Source: Akkermansia muciniphila (lineage in GTDB: Bacteria > Verrucomicrobiota > Verrucomicrobiia > Limisphaerales > UBA9464). From it: DNA of 6,407 nucleotides. The stretch's first letter is position 1. The number at the start of each line of letters is the position of its first letter. Below, piece by piece: positions 5,528-6,407 of this stretch. The stretch covers positions 1 through 6,407 of the forward strand of contig CAMCFL010000198.1 of the NCBI GenBank assembly GCA_945873715.1. The letters are read 5' to 3'. The notes below the pieces were generated by a model. It saw only the letters and a program-made list of their open reading frames with translations. It did no database searches and was not told the DNA's origin. Position numbers and translations under genes: made by a program.

Positions 5528-6064
5528 ATGAAGATGCCGGCTGTGAGCAACCAGAGGAGTGGACGGGGGACGAGGCGGACGACGGCCCTGAAGATCGTCC
5601 TGACGGCCGTGGTCCTCGTCTCCGGATGCGCGTCTCCCGTGGCGACGGATCCGAAGGAGATTGCGCGGCGTCGGGCGGAACGCGCGACGGCCTATGCCGC
5701 GCTGGCCCCGGAACAGCAGGCGCTGGTCGACCAGGGGCAGATCCGGGTGGGCATGTCGGAGGATGCGGTCTTCATTGCCTGGGGAAAGTCGGCGCAGGTA
5801 CTGCGCAGTGGGGATGCCAGCGGTGAGGTGACGACCTGGCTCTACGAGGGGACCACGACCGACAATTATCTCTCCTGGAATTTTCGGGAGGTCACCCGGA
5901 GGGATGGAACGACCTACCTGGACCGCTTCATGGACCGGGACTTCAACATCCGGACCTACATCAGCGCCGAACTGACCTTTCGTGGCGGGATGCTGGCGAG
6001 TTGGAAGATGCTGCCGAGGCCGGCGGAGAACACGATCCTGGCACCGCAGCCGTTCCTCCGCTGA
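5528..6064 (+). CDS. Lipoprotein with BamE/SmpA-like domain
   Basis: A 178-residue predicted lipoprotein. The basic segment GRGTRRT is followed by the hydrophobic run ALKIVLTAVVLVSG and a lipobox LVSGC with the lipidated Cys at residue 34, so the mature protein is membrane-anchored on the periplasmic side. After a charged helix (about 42-65), VDQGQIRVGMSEDAVFIAWGK at ~67-87 and WLYEG resemble the small BamE/SmpA fold (G-x-I-x-x-G-M-s-x-x-x-V-x-x-x-W-G). The remainder, including TTYLDRFMDRDFNIRTYIS, is not recognised. The role is unknown; no BAM-complex gene is nearby. The ATG at 5528 (or 5534) is preferred because it gives a sensible signal peptide; the frame also opens at a GTG at 5438, which would put 63 residues ahead of the lipid-attachment Cys and absorb the palindromes. 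It is divergent from the Rrf2 gene, which may control it, and is followed by hisG after 97 bp. Confidence 0.82.
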   Translation: MKMPAVSNQRSGRGTRRTTALKIVLTAVVLVSGCASPVATDPKEIARRRAERATAYAALAPEQQALVDQGQIRVGMSEDAVFIAWGKSAQVLRSGDASGEVTTWLYEGTTTDNYLSWNFREVTRRDGTTYLDRFMDRDFNIRTYISAELTFRGGMLASWKMLPRPAENTILAPQPFLR

Positions 6065-6075
6065 GGTGCTGCATC

Positions 6076-6104
6076 AAAAAAAGGATTGGCCCGGCGGGCC
6101 GATC
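6076..6104 (-). terminator. Possible minus-strand intrinsic terminator
   Basis: A hairpin at 6084-6104 (gattggccc, loop ggc, gggccgatc) lies directly to the right of an A7 run at 6076-6082. Read on the minus strand this is a GC-rich stem followed by C and seven T's, the layout of an intrinsic terminator, although one A-C mismatch interrupts the minus-strand stem. On the + strand the stem is complete (one G-U) but no T-run follows. There is no known minus-strand gene to its right in the window, so it would stop antisense transcripts from the hisG side or serve as a weak 3' end for the lipoprotein mRNA. Confidence 0.4.
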
Positions 6105-6161
6105 TCTGGCACACCGTCGCGCTCACGTTGGTCCGGCGGTTGTCCGGGCTGACCCTGATCG

Positions 6162-6407
6162 ATGAGCAAGACTTCCACAGCACCGGCACCGCGACTGCGA
6201 TTGGGCCTTCCAAAAGGTTCCTTGCAGGACGCCACCCTGGAGAAGTTCGCCAAGGCTGGATGGAACATCACGGTGTCCAGTCGCAGCTACGAGCCGTACG
6301 TCGACGACGCCGAGCTGCAGATCCGGCTGATCCGGGCCCAGGAGATCGGGCGCTACGTGTCGCTGGGATACTTGGATGCCGGGCTGACCGGCCACGATTG
6401 GATCGTG
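6162..6407 (+). CDS. hisG: ATP phosphoribosyltransferase, N-terminal part, 3' truncated by window
   Basis: First and regulated enzyme of histidine biosynthesis, condensing ATP with PRPP to N1-(5-phosphoribosyl)-ATP in the cytoplasm. Only the first 82 residues are in the window and the frame is still open at the edge. LRLGLPKGSLQDATLEKF at 12-29 is the family's N-terminal motif, RAQEIGRYVSLGYLDAGLTG at 58-77 is the conserved domain I segment, and HDWIV follows. The start is well fixed: an in-frame TGA sits at 6156-6158, one codon before the ATG at 6162. About 10 residues (SKTSTAPAPR) precede the conserved core. No Shine-Dalgarno is visible. Whether this is the long form with a C-terminal regulatory domain or the short HisZ-dependent form cannot be told. 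No other his gene is in the window. Confidence 0.95.
   Translation, partial: MSKTSTAPAPRLRLGLPKGSLQDATLEKFAKAGWNITVSSRSYEPYVDDAELQIRLIRAQEIGRYVSLGYLDAGLTGHDWIV

Overview
The window looks like a GC-rich chromosomal segment from the Verrucomicrobiota, most likely a Limisphaerales/Pedosphaera-type lineage. This placement is an inference from content: a secreted ThuA-DUF1080 fusion, a subtilase ending in a calcium-binding repeat and the small C-terminal domain common on verrucomicrobial exported proteins, a trace of a protein resembling the heme-binding/membrane-bound dehydrogenase families of planctomycetes and verrucomicrobia, and dispersed palindromic repeats between genes. No rRNA, tRNA, CRISPR array, transposase or phage gene was seen.

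Layout, left to right. (1) 1-1814, +: the C-terminal two thirds or so of a secreted subtilisin-like protease, cut by the window edge just before its catalytic serine motif. (2) 1815-2122: no intact gene, but a minus-strand reading frame with a strongly protein-like stretch, read as a gene remnant interrupted by a stop. (3) 2123-3136, +: a complete GDP-mannose 4,6-dehydratase. (4) 3137-3659: a 523-bp non-coding stretch built of repeats, with degenerate copies of one short motif in both orientations and a 65-bp hairpin. (5) 3660-5003, +: an exported ThuA-DUF1080 fusion, probably acting on 3-keto-sugars or 3-keto-glycosides. (6) 5007-5426, -: an Rrf2-family regulator with a TTG start, convergent with the fusion gene (3 bp between stops). 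(7) 5427-5527: a divergent control region with two short palindromes sharing the same arms. (8) 5528-6064, +: a lipoprotein with a BamE/SmpA-like domain. (9) 6065-6161: a hairpin next to an A7 tract. (10) 6162-6407, +: the first 82 codons of hisG, running off the window.

The genes do not form one pathway. Protease, keto-sugar enzyme and lipoprotein are envelope or secreted proteins; the dehydratase makes a nucleotide-sugar precursor for surface glycans; hisG is amino-acid biosynthesis. The only clear regulatory unit is the Rrf2 regulator/lipoprotein divergent pair. I did not find a convincing undescribed multi-gene system. The parts most worth a second look are the repeat-built intergenic region, the minus-strand gene remnant, the paired palindromes, and the fusion enzyme.
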